Of a DNA stretch of 13,758 bases, positions 7,629 through 13,757 are shown piece by piece. A program made the position numbers and the translations under genes. The DNA lies in NCBI GenBank assembly GCA_046728075.1, contig JBKPDV010000007.1, positions 1 through 13,758 on the forward strand, given 5' to 3'. The stretch's first letter is position 1; each line of letters starts with the position of its first letter. This DNA is from JBKPDV01 sp046728075. Its GTDB lineage: Bacteria; Acidobacteriota; Thermoanaerobaculia; UBA5066; Gp7-AA6. Under the pieces are notes generated by a model that worked only from the letters and a program-made list of their open reading frames with translations, made no database searches and had not been told where the DNA came from.

Positions 7629-7655
7629 CGGACGAGCGGCAAGAAATATCGGACG
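7629..7655. promoter_or_regulatory. candidate AraC-type operator 3, upstream of the DinB gene
   Basis: CGGACG at 7629-7634 and 7650-7655 repeat exactly, 21 bp apart, with the AGCGGC continuation and an A-rich spacer as in operator 2. The site ends 83 bases before the DinB-family ATG, which suggests that gene has its own promoter in the 127 bp gap after the DUF6632 gene. Confidence 0.55.
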
Positions 7656-7809
7656 CCCGGTCAGCAGCTTTCAGGCGAAACGCATCGTAATCAAGAGCAC
7701 GCCGGCCAATGACGTGCCGGCGGACGAAAGGACAAAACATGTCGGCTGTTACCAAGGTCAACCCGGATCGTTTGAGTCAACGCACGAATGCTCTCGCCGA
7801 TCGCCTCGA
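7629..7809 (+). repeat. duplicated 5' module, copy B
   Basis: Second copy of the module described at 7022-7214. GACGAGCGGC begins at 7631, GCCGGCGGA is at 7716-7724, CGAAAGGA follows, then ATGTCG at 7739 and the 14-base identity at 7796-7809. The coding part is nine bases (three codons) shorter than in copy A, keeping the frame. Preservation of the operator and of a short N-terminal coding stretch argues for copying of a unit, not chance. Confidence 0.6.
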
Positions 7810-8254
7810 ACAGGGCGCCCGCGCGCTCGCGGCCTTCGCGAGCGCCCTCACGGAGAAGGAGTGGCAGACCCGCCTCCCTCATGACGGGCGAAAGATCGGC
7901 GTCGTCGTCCATCACGTCGCGACCATGTATCCGCTGGAGATCCAACTCGCGCAGACGCTCGCCGCAGGCAAGCCGGTGACCGGCGTGACCTGGGATGTCG
8001 TCAACGAGATCAATGCCGCGCATGCCAGGGAGAACGAAGCTGTCACAAAAGAGGCGGCGCTCGATCTGCTCCGGCGCAACAGCACGGCAGCCGCGGCAGC
8101 CATCCGCGCTCTCAGCGACGAGGAGCTCGATCAGGCCGCCCCGGTGTCGCTCAACTCCGATGCCCCTCTGACGTGTCAGTTCATCCTCGAGGATCACGCC
8201 GTCCGGCATAGCTATCACCACCTCGCCGGCATGCGAGGGGCTTTGAAGCGGTAG
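7739..8254 (+). CDS. DinB-like four-helix-bundle protein (putative metal-dependent enzyme)
   Basis: The 171-residue protein is soluble and helical. It carries the DinB/mycothiol-maleylpyruvate-isomerase-like His pattern: HHVATMYP (58-65, after GRKIGVVV) and a C-terminal DHAVRHSYHHLAGM (152-165), giving His candidates 58/59, 157 and 160/161 for a three-His metal site. DinB-fold enzymes act in thiol-dependent transfer or detoxification, but this member cannot be assigned a reaction. The start is ATG at 7739 with AAAGGA six bases upstream; an upstream in-frame codon at 7709 would include the ribosome site in the protein and is rejected. The first 25 residues (MSAVTKVNPDRLSQR and through ADRLEQ) parallel the upstream gene's product. 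The flavoprotein gene follows 54 bases later, probably cotranscribed. Confidence 0.82.
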   Translation: MSAVTKVNPDRLSQRTNALADRLEQGARALAAFASALTEKEWQTRLPHDGRKIGVVVHHVATMYPLEIQLAQTLAAGKPVTGVTWDVVNEINAAHARENEAVTKEAALDLLRRNSTAAAAAIRALSDEELDQAAPVSLNSDAPLTCQFILEDHAVRHSYHHLAGMRGALKR

Positions 8255-8308
8255 GCCGTGGCGTCTGACAAAGGTTTGAAGGCGGGAGGCGGACGAAAGG
8301 ATAAAACC

Positions 8309-9808
8309 ATGACAACTGTTGTGTCGTGCGATCCCGCGGTCACGCCAAAGCGTTCGCCTTCGGTCAAGGCACTGCAGCAGACCATGTACTCCAACGCATC
8401 GGATGACAGGCCCGAGATGCAGAGAGAGGAGTACAAGGTCTACATTGTGGGCCGGCGATCGGCGCCGCGTGTCCAAGAATACCGGGGTTTTCTGCAGCGT
8501 AATAGTGTTCCGTTTCGCTGGGTGGACCTCGAGCGAGACCCCCTGGTGCGCCTGTTGTCGGGGCCGGGTGAGCCTCTGGCGGGCACACCTTTGCCGTTCT
8601 TCCTGCTGGAAGATGGCAGCCGCATGGACGTCGTTTCCAACGGTGACGAACAGAAGGGTTACACCCAGACGCTGGCTCTTCTTGCCGAAAGAGTCGGGCT
8701 CCACGTGCGGCCGAGCCGCGAGCTCTATGACGTTGTGATCGTCGGGGCCGGGCCTGCTGGATTGACTGCCGCCGTCTACGCGGCTTCCGAGGGTCTCCGC
8801 ACCATACTTTTGGAAAAATTCGCTCCGGGCGGACAAGCCGGAACGAGCTCTCGAATCGAGAACTATCCGGGATTCCCCGACGGGGTCAGCGGAAGCGAAT
8901 TCGCCGAGCGCGCTCTTCGCCAGGCCATTCGGTTGGGCGCCGAAGTCCTGGTCGGGTGCGATTTTGTTTCCATCGGTCCGGAACCCGACGGCACGTTCCG
9001 CATCGCGCTCGTGAACGGCGCTGTCGTACGCGCCCGCACCGGTATCGGCGCGACGGGGTCACACTACCGCCGGCTCGAAGTGCCGGGCGTCGAGCATCTC
9101 CTGGGAAGCGGCGTTTACTACGGCGCCGCGCCACACGAAGCATTCTTCCACCGCGACGGACTTGTTTACATCGTCGGCGGAGCGAACTCGGCGGGCCAGG
9201 CGGCGCTCCACCTCGCCGAGTACGCGCGGGCCGTCACGCTCGTCGTTCGGGCTGACAACCTAGGCGAAAGAATGTCTCGGTATCTCGTCGAGCGCTGCGA
9301 ACAACATCCCCGCATCACCATACGAACGAGATCGAAAGTCACACGCGCCATCGGGAACGGTCGGCTGCAGAAGCTGGTAATCCACAACGGCGCATCCGAG
9401 ACCGAGGAAGAGGTGCCGGCGGACGCCCTCTTCATCCTCATCGGAGGCGAACCGACTTCGCAACGGGTGGCAAGTTGGCTGCGGCTCGACGAAAACGGGT
9501 TTTACCTGACCGGCACCGATCTCCTGGCGGATCAGGGCCCTGGCCCTCGGTGGCCACTCGAACGACAGCCATTTCCGATGGAGTCCAGTCAGCCCGGAGT
9601 CTTCGTCATCGGCGACGCGCGACATGGATCCATCAAGCGGATCGCTTCCGCCGTCGGGGAAGGCGCGTTGGCCGTTCAGTTCGTCCATCGCTATCTCGCC
9701 GAGGCCGGCCGGGCGGCGGGACCGTTAGTGTCAATGTTGGAAGATGGGATTGTCGCGGGCAACGGGAACCGGCCGCAATCGACAGGCGGCCCTTCTCTCA
9801 TCTCCTAA
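8309..9808 (+). CDS. thioredoxin-reductase-like FAD oxidoreductase with N-terminal thioredoxin-like domain, lacking redox cysteines
   Basis: The 499-residue protein has two parts. Residues about 41-130 (YKVYIVGRRSAPRVQEYRG and VDLERDP) look like a glutaredoxin/thioredoxin-like domain whose active site is S-A-P-R rather than C-x-x-C. Residues about 139-470 are a class II pyridine-nucleotide oxidoreductase: FAD motif VIVGAGPAGL (143-152), GGQAGTSSRIENYPGFP (174-190), NAD(P) motif VGGANSAGQAA (289-299) and the C-terminal FAD motif VIGDARHGSIKRIASAVGEG (433-452). Where thioredoxin reductase has its CATC pair this reads YYGAAPHEA (271-279). The only cysteines are at 7, 217 and 330, so dithiol transfer is not possible. 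This matches the Cys-less relatives often fused to response-regulator domains; here no receiver domain is present. ATG 8309 has AAAGGA seven bases upstream and a leader like the DinB gene's; GTG 8258 would swallow that site. Confidence 0.9.
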   Translation: MTTVVSCDPAVTPKRSPSVKALQQTMYSNASDDRPEMQREEYKVYIVGRRSAPRVQEYRGFLQRNSVPFRWVDLERDPLVRLLSGPGEPLAGTPLPFFLLEDGSRMDVVSNGDEQKGYTQTLALLAERVGLHVRPSRELYDVVIVGAGPAGLTAAVYAASEGLRTILLEKFAPGGQAGTSSRIENYPGFPDGVSGSEFAERALRQAIRLGAEVLVGCDFVSIGPEPDGTFRIALVNGAVVRARTGIGATGSHYRRLEVPGVEHLLGSGVYYGAAPHEAFFHRDGLVYIVGGANSAGQAALHLAEYARAVTLVVRADNLGERMSRYLVERCEQHPRITIRTRSKVTRAIGNGRLQKLVIHNGASETEEEVPADALFILIGGEPTSQRVASWLRLDENGFYLTGTDLLADQGPGPRWPLERQPFPMESSQPGVFVIGDARHGSIKRIASAVGEGALAVQFVHRYLAEAGRAAGPLVSMLEDGIVAGNGNRPQSTGGPSLIS

Positions 9809-9882
9809 GGTTGACTCCTCCGTTGACCGGCTCGAGTTCCACACGAGCGATGCCATGACTTGGTCGCTGAAAGGAGGCGACG

Positions 9883-10137
9883 ATGGTGGCTAAGCGCGGC
9901 ACGAAAGCGGTCAAACGAAACAAGGTCGAGAATCTGCGAGTCAAGGGGATGACCACTCAGCAAGCCAAGGGTATTGAGGGTGGAGACTTTGGGGTTGAGA
10001 ATACGCCGACCACCGCGGTCCCACCTTCACCGGCGCAGGCGCGAGCAATTAAAGTAGGTGTCGCTCACGCGTTGAGCTCTTACGCCGGCAGCTTCTCGGT
10101 CTTTCGGATCTCTAATCTCAGAACCTCCAGCACATAA
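9883..10137 (+). CDS. small protein with a double-glycine-type leader (candidate peptide precursor)
   Basis: The 84-residue product starts at an ATG preceded by a strong AAAGGAGG five bases upstream. Its N-terminus is basic and is followed by VENLRVKGMTTQQAKGIEGG, ending in Gly33-Gly34. The pattern [LV]..L...KG-[LM]-[TS]..QA..[IV]-x-GG resembles double-glycine leaders cut by peptidase-containing ABC exporters and the leaders of several ribosomally made peptide families. The stretch after GG (DFGVENTPTTAVPPSP and onward, 50 residues) has few features and no cysteine. From about 10050 the codons use more A/T at third positions, so the C-terminal part could be recently changed. It lies 74 bases after the flavoprotein gene on the same strand. 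No modification or export enzyme is visible, so a precursor role is inference; another uncharacterised small protein is possible. Confidence 0.65.
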   Translation: MVAKRGTKAVKRNKVENLRVKGMTTQQAKGIEGGDFGVENTPTTAVPPSPAQARAIKVGVAHALSSYAGSFSVFRISNLRTSST

Positions 10138-10154
10138 AGCTCCTGCCACAAGAG

Positions 10155-10174
10155 CTGCCGCGCCGGACCGGCAG
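10155..10174. terminator. stem-loop between convergent genes, possible terminator
   Basis: CTGCCG and CGGCAG form a 6 bp GC stem with an 8-base loop, starting 17 bases after the small gene's stop and 63 bases beyond the stop of the convergent fusion gene. No T-run follows on either strand. A second short pair, AGCTC/GAGCT, lies just before it. It may end transcripts from both sides, but evidence is only moderate. Confidence 0.3.
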
Positions 10175-10236
10175 GTCGACCTTGGGTTCTCCTACCTTCC
10201 CGAACAGTGGGCTCCCTCGGCTAGCGGAGGGGTACC

Positions 10237-12093
10237 CTACTCGAGGTCGAGGACCTGGTACTTGCAGGCGTCGTTCAAGACCGTTCCCCAGACCTTATGG
10301 GAGCCCTGGTGCTCGGACGGGCCGAAGCCGATCGGCGTGCCGATGCCCAGATCCAGATTGCGGATTCCCTCGAGCGCGTCGATCAAGGTGTCCGTCGTGG
10401 GATTCTTCCCGGCGCGTCGGAATCCCTCCATCAAGACGTTGGTCGCGATGTAACCCTCCAGCGACACGAAATCGGGAGACTCTCCGGGGAAGTAGTGTTG
10501 CAGCGCGTCGCGATACTTGATGATCGTGGTTGCGGAGGAGTCGATCGGCGGCACGACTTGCGTGACGATCACGCCGTTGCAGTACTTGGGTCCGAGCTGG
10601 CGGAGCTCCTCGGCGAGCGCCGTGCTTCCGACGAACGACACGTTGGTGAAGTACACGTCGAGTCCCAGGTCTTTCACCTTTTCGATCAGCCTCGCGGCCG
10701 GCCGATAGGTCGGAACCATGACGATCGCCCGGATCTGTTTCTGGTTTTTGACGATGGTGTCCAGGGCGTCGTTGATGTCGAGCGTGTTGCGCTTGTAGCC
10801 GACGCGTAGAATCTGATCCTGGTCGCGGCCGTAGCGGCGCAACGCGCGCACCACTCCCGTGAATCCCGCGTCTCCGTAGCCGTCCTGCTGCGCGAACACG
10901 GCGATCTGCGTCGGCCGGACCTTGCGCACCTCCACGAGGTACTTGACTACGGCCGCCGTCTCTTCGACGTAGCTTGCTCGGTAGTTGAAGACGTAGCGGT
11001 CCGGCGGCTCGCGCCGGAGCAGCCCTGCTCCAGTGAACGGCCCGAAGAAGAGGACTCGCTTTTCCAAAACGTAGGGGACGCTGACCTCGGCCGTGGGAGT
11101 GCCGACGTTGCCGATGATCGCAAAGACTTTCCGGTTCTCCACGAGCTCGCGCATCGTGTCTTTTGTGCGGGAGGGCTCATAGCCGTCGTCGAGGGCGATG
11201 AGGGAAAACCGGCGCCCATCGATGCCGCCGGCATCGTTGACGAGGTTCAAGGCCGTCTCGACCCCGAGCTTCATCTGGCGCCCGAGCTCCTTGGACGGAC
11301 CGGTCAGGGCCGAGCTCATTCCGAGCGTCAGCGGCGCGACGATCGCCGAAGGGCGCCCGGGGGGCGGCGCCGTCGCGGCTCTCGGCCGCAGTGCGAAGTA
11401 CGCGAGGGCGGCGGCGACCAGGACCGCGGCTCCGATCGCGATCCAGAAAACCGGTTTGGGATTGGAGGTTTGAGCGGCCGCCGACAAGACCGGCGCCGGC
11501 CTCGGTGGAGCAGAGGGCGCGGGAGCCGCCGCGCCGGTGGCCCGGGAGACTCCCGACGGAGCGGAAGTCGGCCGAGCCCGAGCGAAGAGGGGCGCTCCAT
11601 CATTCGGGCACCTCTCCCCTTGCAAAAACTCTTTCTGGCAGATCGGACAGACCTTCGTGCTAGCCATGGCTCCCCTCGTTTCCCCGCCTCGCGGCCGCGC
11701 CAGCGCGTTGGCGGGCGGCGGCGCCGTCAAGACGGCCCGATCGAATGTTTTCTCTGTCGTGTCGGCGCGTGCGACTCCCCGACTCGCTTCATCGAGAATG
11801 TTCGTCGCTTCGAGACAGACCACCTTCCACGAGTCGGTGATGGTCTTCTCGGGCGCGCGAAAGTTGCCGTCCACCCGAAATGTTCCTTCTCGTCCGTGGG
11901 CCATTGCCGCGTAGACGGCCGCTACCCCTCTGTGCGGCCCGAAACGCGCGTCCACGAGCTCCCCCTCGTCGATGAAGAGCTCAGCTTCTCCGTCGGAGTA
12001 GGAGATGGCCAATCTCGCTGTTTGACCGCTCGTGCAGTAGAACTGGATCAGGTCGGCGAGCGCCACCTCAGCCAGGCTTCCCGCGAGGGGCAT
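10237..12093 (-). CDS. DUF4388 / zinc ribbon / transmembrane / periplasmic-binding-protein fusion (putative sensor)
   Basis: The 618-residue chain has four parts in one uninterrupted frame. Residues about 1-105 are DUF4388/PATAN-like (AGSLAEVALADLIQFYC, TARLAISY, EAELFIDEGELVDARFG, EGTFRVD). Residues 149-170 are a zinc-ribbon knuckle (CPIC...CPNDGAPL). A Pro/Ala-rich linker precedes one hydrophobic helix (about 215-236). Residues about 254-610 are a type I periplasmic binding domain of the LivJ/Peripla_BP_6 class (LGMSSALTGPSKELGRQMKLGVETALNLVNDAGG begins it; AIIGNVGTPTAEVSVPY, VFAQQDGYGDAGF and FVSLEGYIATNVLMEGFRRAGKNP follow). With the helix as anchor, ligand binding would be periplasmic and DUF4388 cytoplasmic, suggesting signalling rather than transport; no permease or ATPase is nearby. 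The ATG at 12093 lacks a clear ribosome site; Met143 at 11667 has GAGGGGAG before it and could be an internal start. Confidence 0.88.
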   Translation of the reverse strand: MPLAGSLAEVALADLIQFYCTSGQTARLAISYSDGEAELFIDEGELVDARFGPHRGVAAVYAAMAHGREGTFRVDGNFRAPEKTITDSWKVVCLEATNILDEASRGVARADTTEKTFDRAVLTAPPPANALARPRGGETRGAMASTKVCPICQKEFLQGERCPNDGAPLFARARPTSAPSGVSRATGAAAPAPSAPPRPAPVLSAAAQTSNPKPVFWIAIGAAVLVAAALAYFALRPRAATAPPPGRPSAIVAPLTLGMSSALTGPSKELGRQMKLGVETALNLVNDAGGIDGRRFSLIALDDGYEPSRTKDTMRELVENRKVFAIIGNVGTPTAEVSVPYVLEKRVLFFGPFTGAGLLRREPPDRYVFNYRASYVEETAAVVKYLVEVRKVRPTQIAVFAQQDGYGDAGFTGVVRALRRYGRDQDQILRVGYKRNTLDINDALDTIVKNQKQIRAIVMVPTYRPAARLIEKVKDLGLDVYFTNVSFVGSTALAEELRQLGPKYCNGVIVTQVVPPIDSSATTIIKYRDALQHYFPGESPDFVSLEGYIATNVLMEGFRRAGKNPTTDTLIDALEGIRNLDLGIGTPIGFGPSEHQGSHKVWGTVLNDACKYQVLDLE

Positions 12094-12111
12094 GACGGCT
12101 CAGCCCGTCAA

Positions 12112-12128
12112 CTGCCGGGATCCGGCAG
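12112..12128. repeat. short hairpin/dyad in the leader of the fusion gene
   Basis: CTGCCGG and CCGGCAG are a perfect 7 bp inverted repeat around GAT, ending 18 bases before the ATG of the fusion gene on the minus strand. It could be a 5'-leader hairpin or an operator dyad. The rest of the 260 bp gap up to 12353 shows nothing I can assign. Confidence 0.4.
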
Positions 12129-12353
12129 CGAGATGCTGCAAGAACCCCCCGGCTGGTACGCTCGAATACACGATTCATCGAGAGTACACCTGCGGCGCGC
12201 AGAACGGAGAACTGTTCGCGAGTCTCCGTCGGCAAACGCCGGCCAATTGCCAGAAACCGTGCAGATACCCGAAAGGCTTAGTCAGAAGGGTCGGAGGTCC
12301 TCCCCGATGCCAGGCTTTTTGATTAGAAGCGGAACTCGATATCGTTCGGCTGA

Positions 12354-13196
12354 ATGAGACGCGTTTTGCTGCTCGTCACCGCTCTCCTGGGCACCGCTCC
12401 CGCCATGCAGCCCGATTACTCGATTCAGGCGATTCGCTACGGGACAATCGCGAACTTTCCCGTGGCCTCGCTGGTGATGGGCGCACCCAGGGACGAAAAG
12501 ACCGACATCGCCATGGTCGTCTGGTTGATCCGCGGGGGAGGCCACAACGTTCTGTTCGACAGCGGCTTTCACCGCGAGGTCTGGTTGAAGAGATTCCCCA
12601 CCGCCGACTACCTGCGACCGGACGAAGCCGTGACGCTCGCCGGCGTCCAGCCCGAAGACGTGACCGACATCATCGTCAGCCATGCCCACTGGGATCACAT
12701 GGGCGGCATCGATCTCTTTCGGAAAGCAACGGTGTGGATTCAGAGGCAGGAGTTCGCCTATTACACCGGCGACGCCTGGCAGCCGGGCGGGAAGCATGGC
12801 GGCATCGATCCCGACGATGTGAAGGCCCTCGTTCAGGTCAACACCGAAGGCCGCCTGCGTCTCATCGACGGCGAAAACGCCGGCGGCCGCGACGGCGTCG
12901 AGATCCTTCCCGGCATCCGCGCCTATACCGGACCCCGCCACACGTGGGCTTCGCAGTACATTCGCGTCGATGGCGATCCGCCCTTCGTCCTCGCTTCGGA
13001 CAATTGCTATCTCTACAGGAACCTCGCGGAGCACAAGGCCAGCGCCACTTTCAGCGACGCCGATCAGCCTGCCAATATCCGGAACCAGGCGCGCATGATC
13101 GAGCTCGCCGGCTCTGTGGACCGGGTCGTGCCCGGACACGACCCGCGGCAATTCGAGAGGTTTCCGACGCAGGGCCGGATCGCGAAGATCCGCTAA
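12354..13196 (+). CDS. exported metallo-beta-lactamase-fold hydrolase (lactonase-like)
   Basis: The 280-residue protein opens with MRRVLLLVTALLGTAPA, a short Sec-type signal peptide, so it is probably periplasmic. The MBL-fold metal site is complete: HAHWDH (His110, His112, Asp114, His115), His196 in GPRHTW, Asp216 in ASDNC and His262 in PGHDP. This arrangement, with a bridging Asp and the GHD end, is that of the N-acyl-homoserine-lactonase/glyoxalase II-like branch, not of class B antibiotic lactamases. A lactone, ester or phosphate-type substrate is plausible; quorum-signal cleavage is possible but not shown. The ATG has no obvious ribosome site, and no better in-frame start exists nearby. 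It stands alone on the plus strand between the divergent fusion gene and the convergent DUF2277 gene. Confidence 0.92.
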   Translation: MRRVLLLVTALLGTAPAMQPDYSIQAIRYGTIANFPVASLVMGAPRDEKTDIAMVVWLIRGGGHNVLFDSGFHREVWLKRFPTADYLRPDEAVTLAGVQPEDVTDIIVSHAHWDHMGGIDLFRKATVWIQRQEFAYYTGDAWQPGGKHGGIDPDDVKALVQVNTEGRLRLIDGENAGGRDGVEILPGIRAYTGPRHTWASQYIRVDGDPPFVLASDNCYLYRNLAEHKASATFSDADQPANIRNQARMIELAGSVDRVVPGHDPRQFERFPTQGRIAKIR

Positions 13197-13231
13197 AGAC
13201 GACCCCGGCTTTTAGGGACGAGGCGACAGCA

Positions 13232-13534
13232 TCACCGGATCGGATCGATAGGCGTCCGCTTCGGCTCTTTGCCGAACCGAATCCGCGAGCGCTCGATCAA
13301 CTTTCGGATCTCCACGTCGCGATCCTTCGGCGGAGCGCTGGTGACCCAACCCCGAATCAGGCGCTCGGCGGCTGCGGTCACTTCGTCCACGGCGCGGTCG
13401 AAGAGCGCCTCGTTCGCCTTCGAGGGCTTGTTCGCTCCGCTCAACTTGCGGACGAACTGCAAGGACGAGGCGCGGATCTCCGCCGCGGTCGCCGGCGGGG
13501 CGAAGTTGGCGAGTGTACGAATGTTGCGGCACAT
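13232..13534 (-). CDS. DUF2277 family protein
   Basis: The 100-residue protein begins MCRNIRTLANFAPPAT, the hallmark start of DUF2277, and continues with LQFVRKLSGANKPSKANE (26-43), FDRAVDEVTAA and a late TSAPPKDR, all in the usual order. It is a small, soluble, mostly helical protein of unknown function, often found alone. Family members usually end near the Arg/Lys-rich tail; here an additional KEPKRTPIDPIR tail follows. The start is the ATG at 13534 with no strong ribosome site. It is 52 bases downstream of the DUF4386-like gene end on the same strand, so the two may share a transcript. Confidence 0.9.
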   Translation of the reverse strand: MCRNIRTLANFAPPATAAEIRASSLQFVRKLSGANKPSKANEALFDRAVDEVTAAAERLIRGWVTSAPPKDRDVEIRKLIERSRIRFGKEPKRTPIDPIR

Positions 13535-13586
13535 GCCGACACTCTAACCGCAGCGACGTGGAAGCGGGAGACCTCTCGTCCGCTCG

Positions 13587-13757
13587 TCAGGTAATCGATG
13601 CTCGTATTCCCTTGATGAGCAACCAGAGACCCAGACCGACTTCGTAGACCCCCATGGGTCCCATGTAGGCCAGTCCGACGACCTTTCCCAGATTGGGGAA
13701 GATCATGATGGACCAGGTGACGATTGCCAGGAGAAGCGAGGAGAAGATTCCCCAGAC
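13587..13757 (-). CDS. C-terminal end of a DUF4386-like membrane protein, cut by the window edge
   Basis: The minus strand is open from the right edge to a TGA at 13587-13589, giving 56 residues. They include a hydrophobic helix (GIFSSLLLAIVTWSIMIF), then PNLGKVVGLAYMGPMG and a second helix (VYEVGLGLWLLI) ending in KGIRASIT. This two-helix ending resembles the C-terminus of DUF4386 integral membrane proteins, about 230 residues long in full. The rest of the gene lies outside, so the family call is moderate. Confidence 0.65.
   Translation of the reverse strand, partial: VWGIFSSLLLAIVTWSIMIFPNLGKVVGLAYMGPMGVYEVGLGLWLLIKGIRASIT

Noticed and set aside
7656..7738. A clear -35/-10 promoter downstream of operator 3
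   Set aside because: Partial matches such as TTTCAG and TAATCA exist, but the spacing is wrong for a sigma-70 promoter, so I did not annotate one.
8258..8308. An earlier GTG start for the flavoprotein
   Set aside because: It would place the conserved ribosome-site leader inside the coding region and overlap the spacer after the DinB stop; ATG 8309 fits better.
8309..9808. Naming this gene trxB (thioredoxin reductase)
   Set aside because: The catalytic cysteine pair is absent and an extra N-terminal thioredoxin-like domain is present, so a classical thioredoxin reductase role is not supported.
9883..10137. A complete ribosomal-peptide (RiPP or bacteriocin) gene cluster
   Set aside because: Only a candidate precursor is visible; neighbouring genes are a flavoprotein and a sensor fusion, with no maturation, immunity or export gene in the window.
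12354..13196. Class B beta-lactamase (antibiotic resistance)
   Set aside because: The HxHxDH site is shared by the whole fold; the Asp/His pattern and GHD end fit the lactonase/glyoxalase-like branch better.
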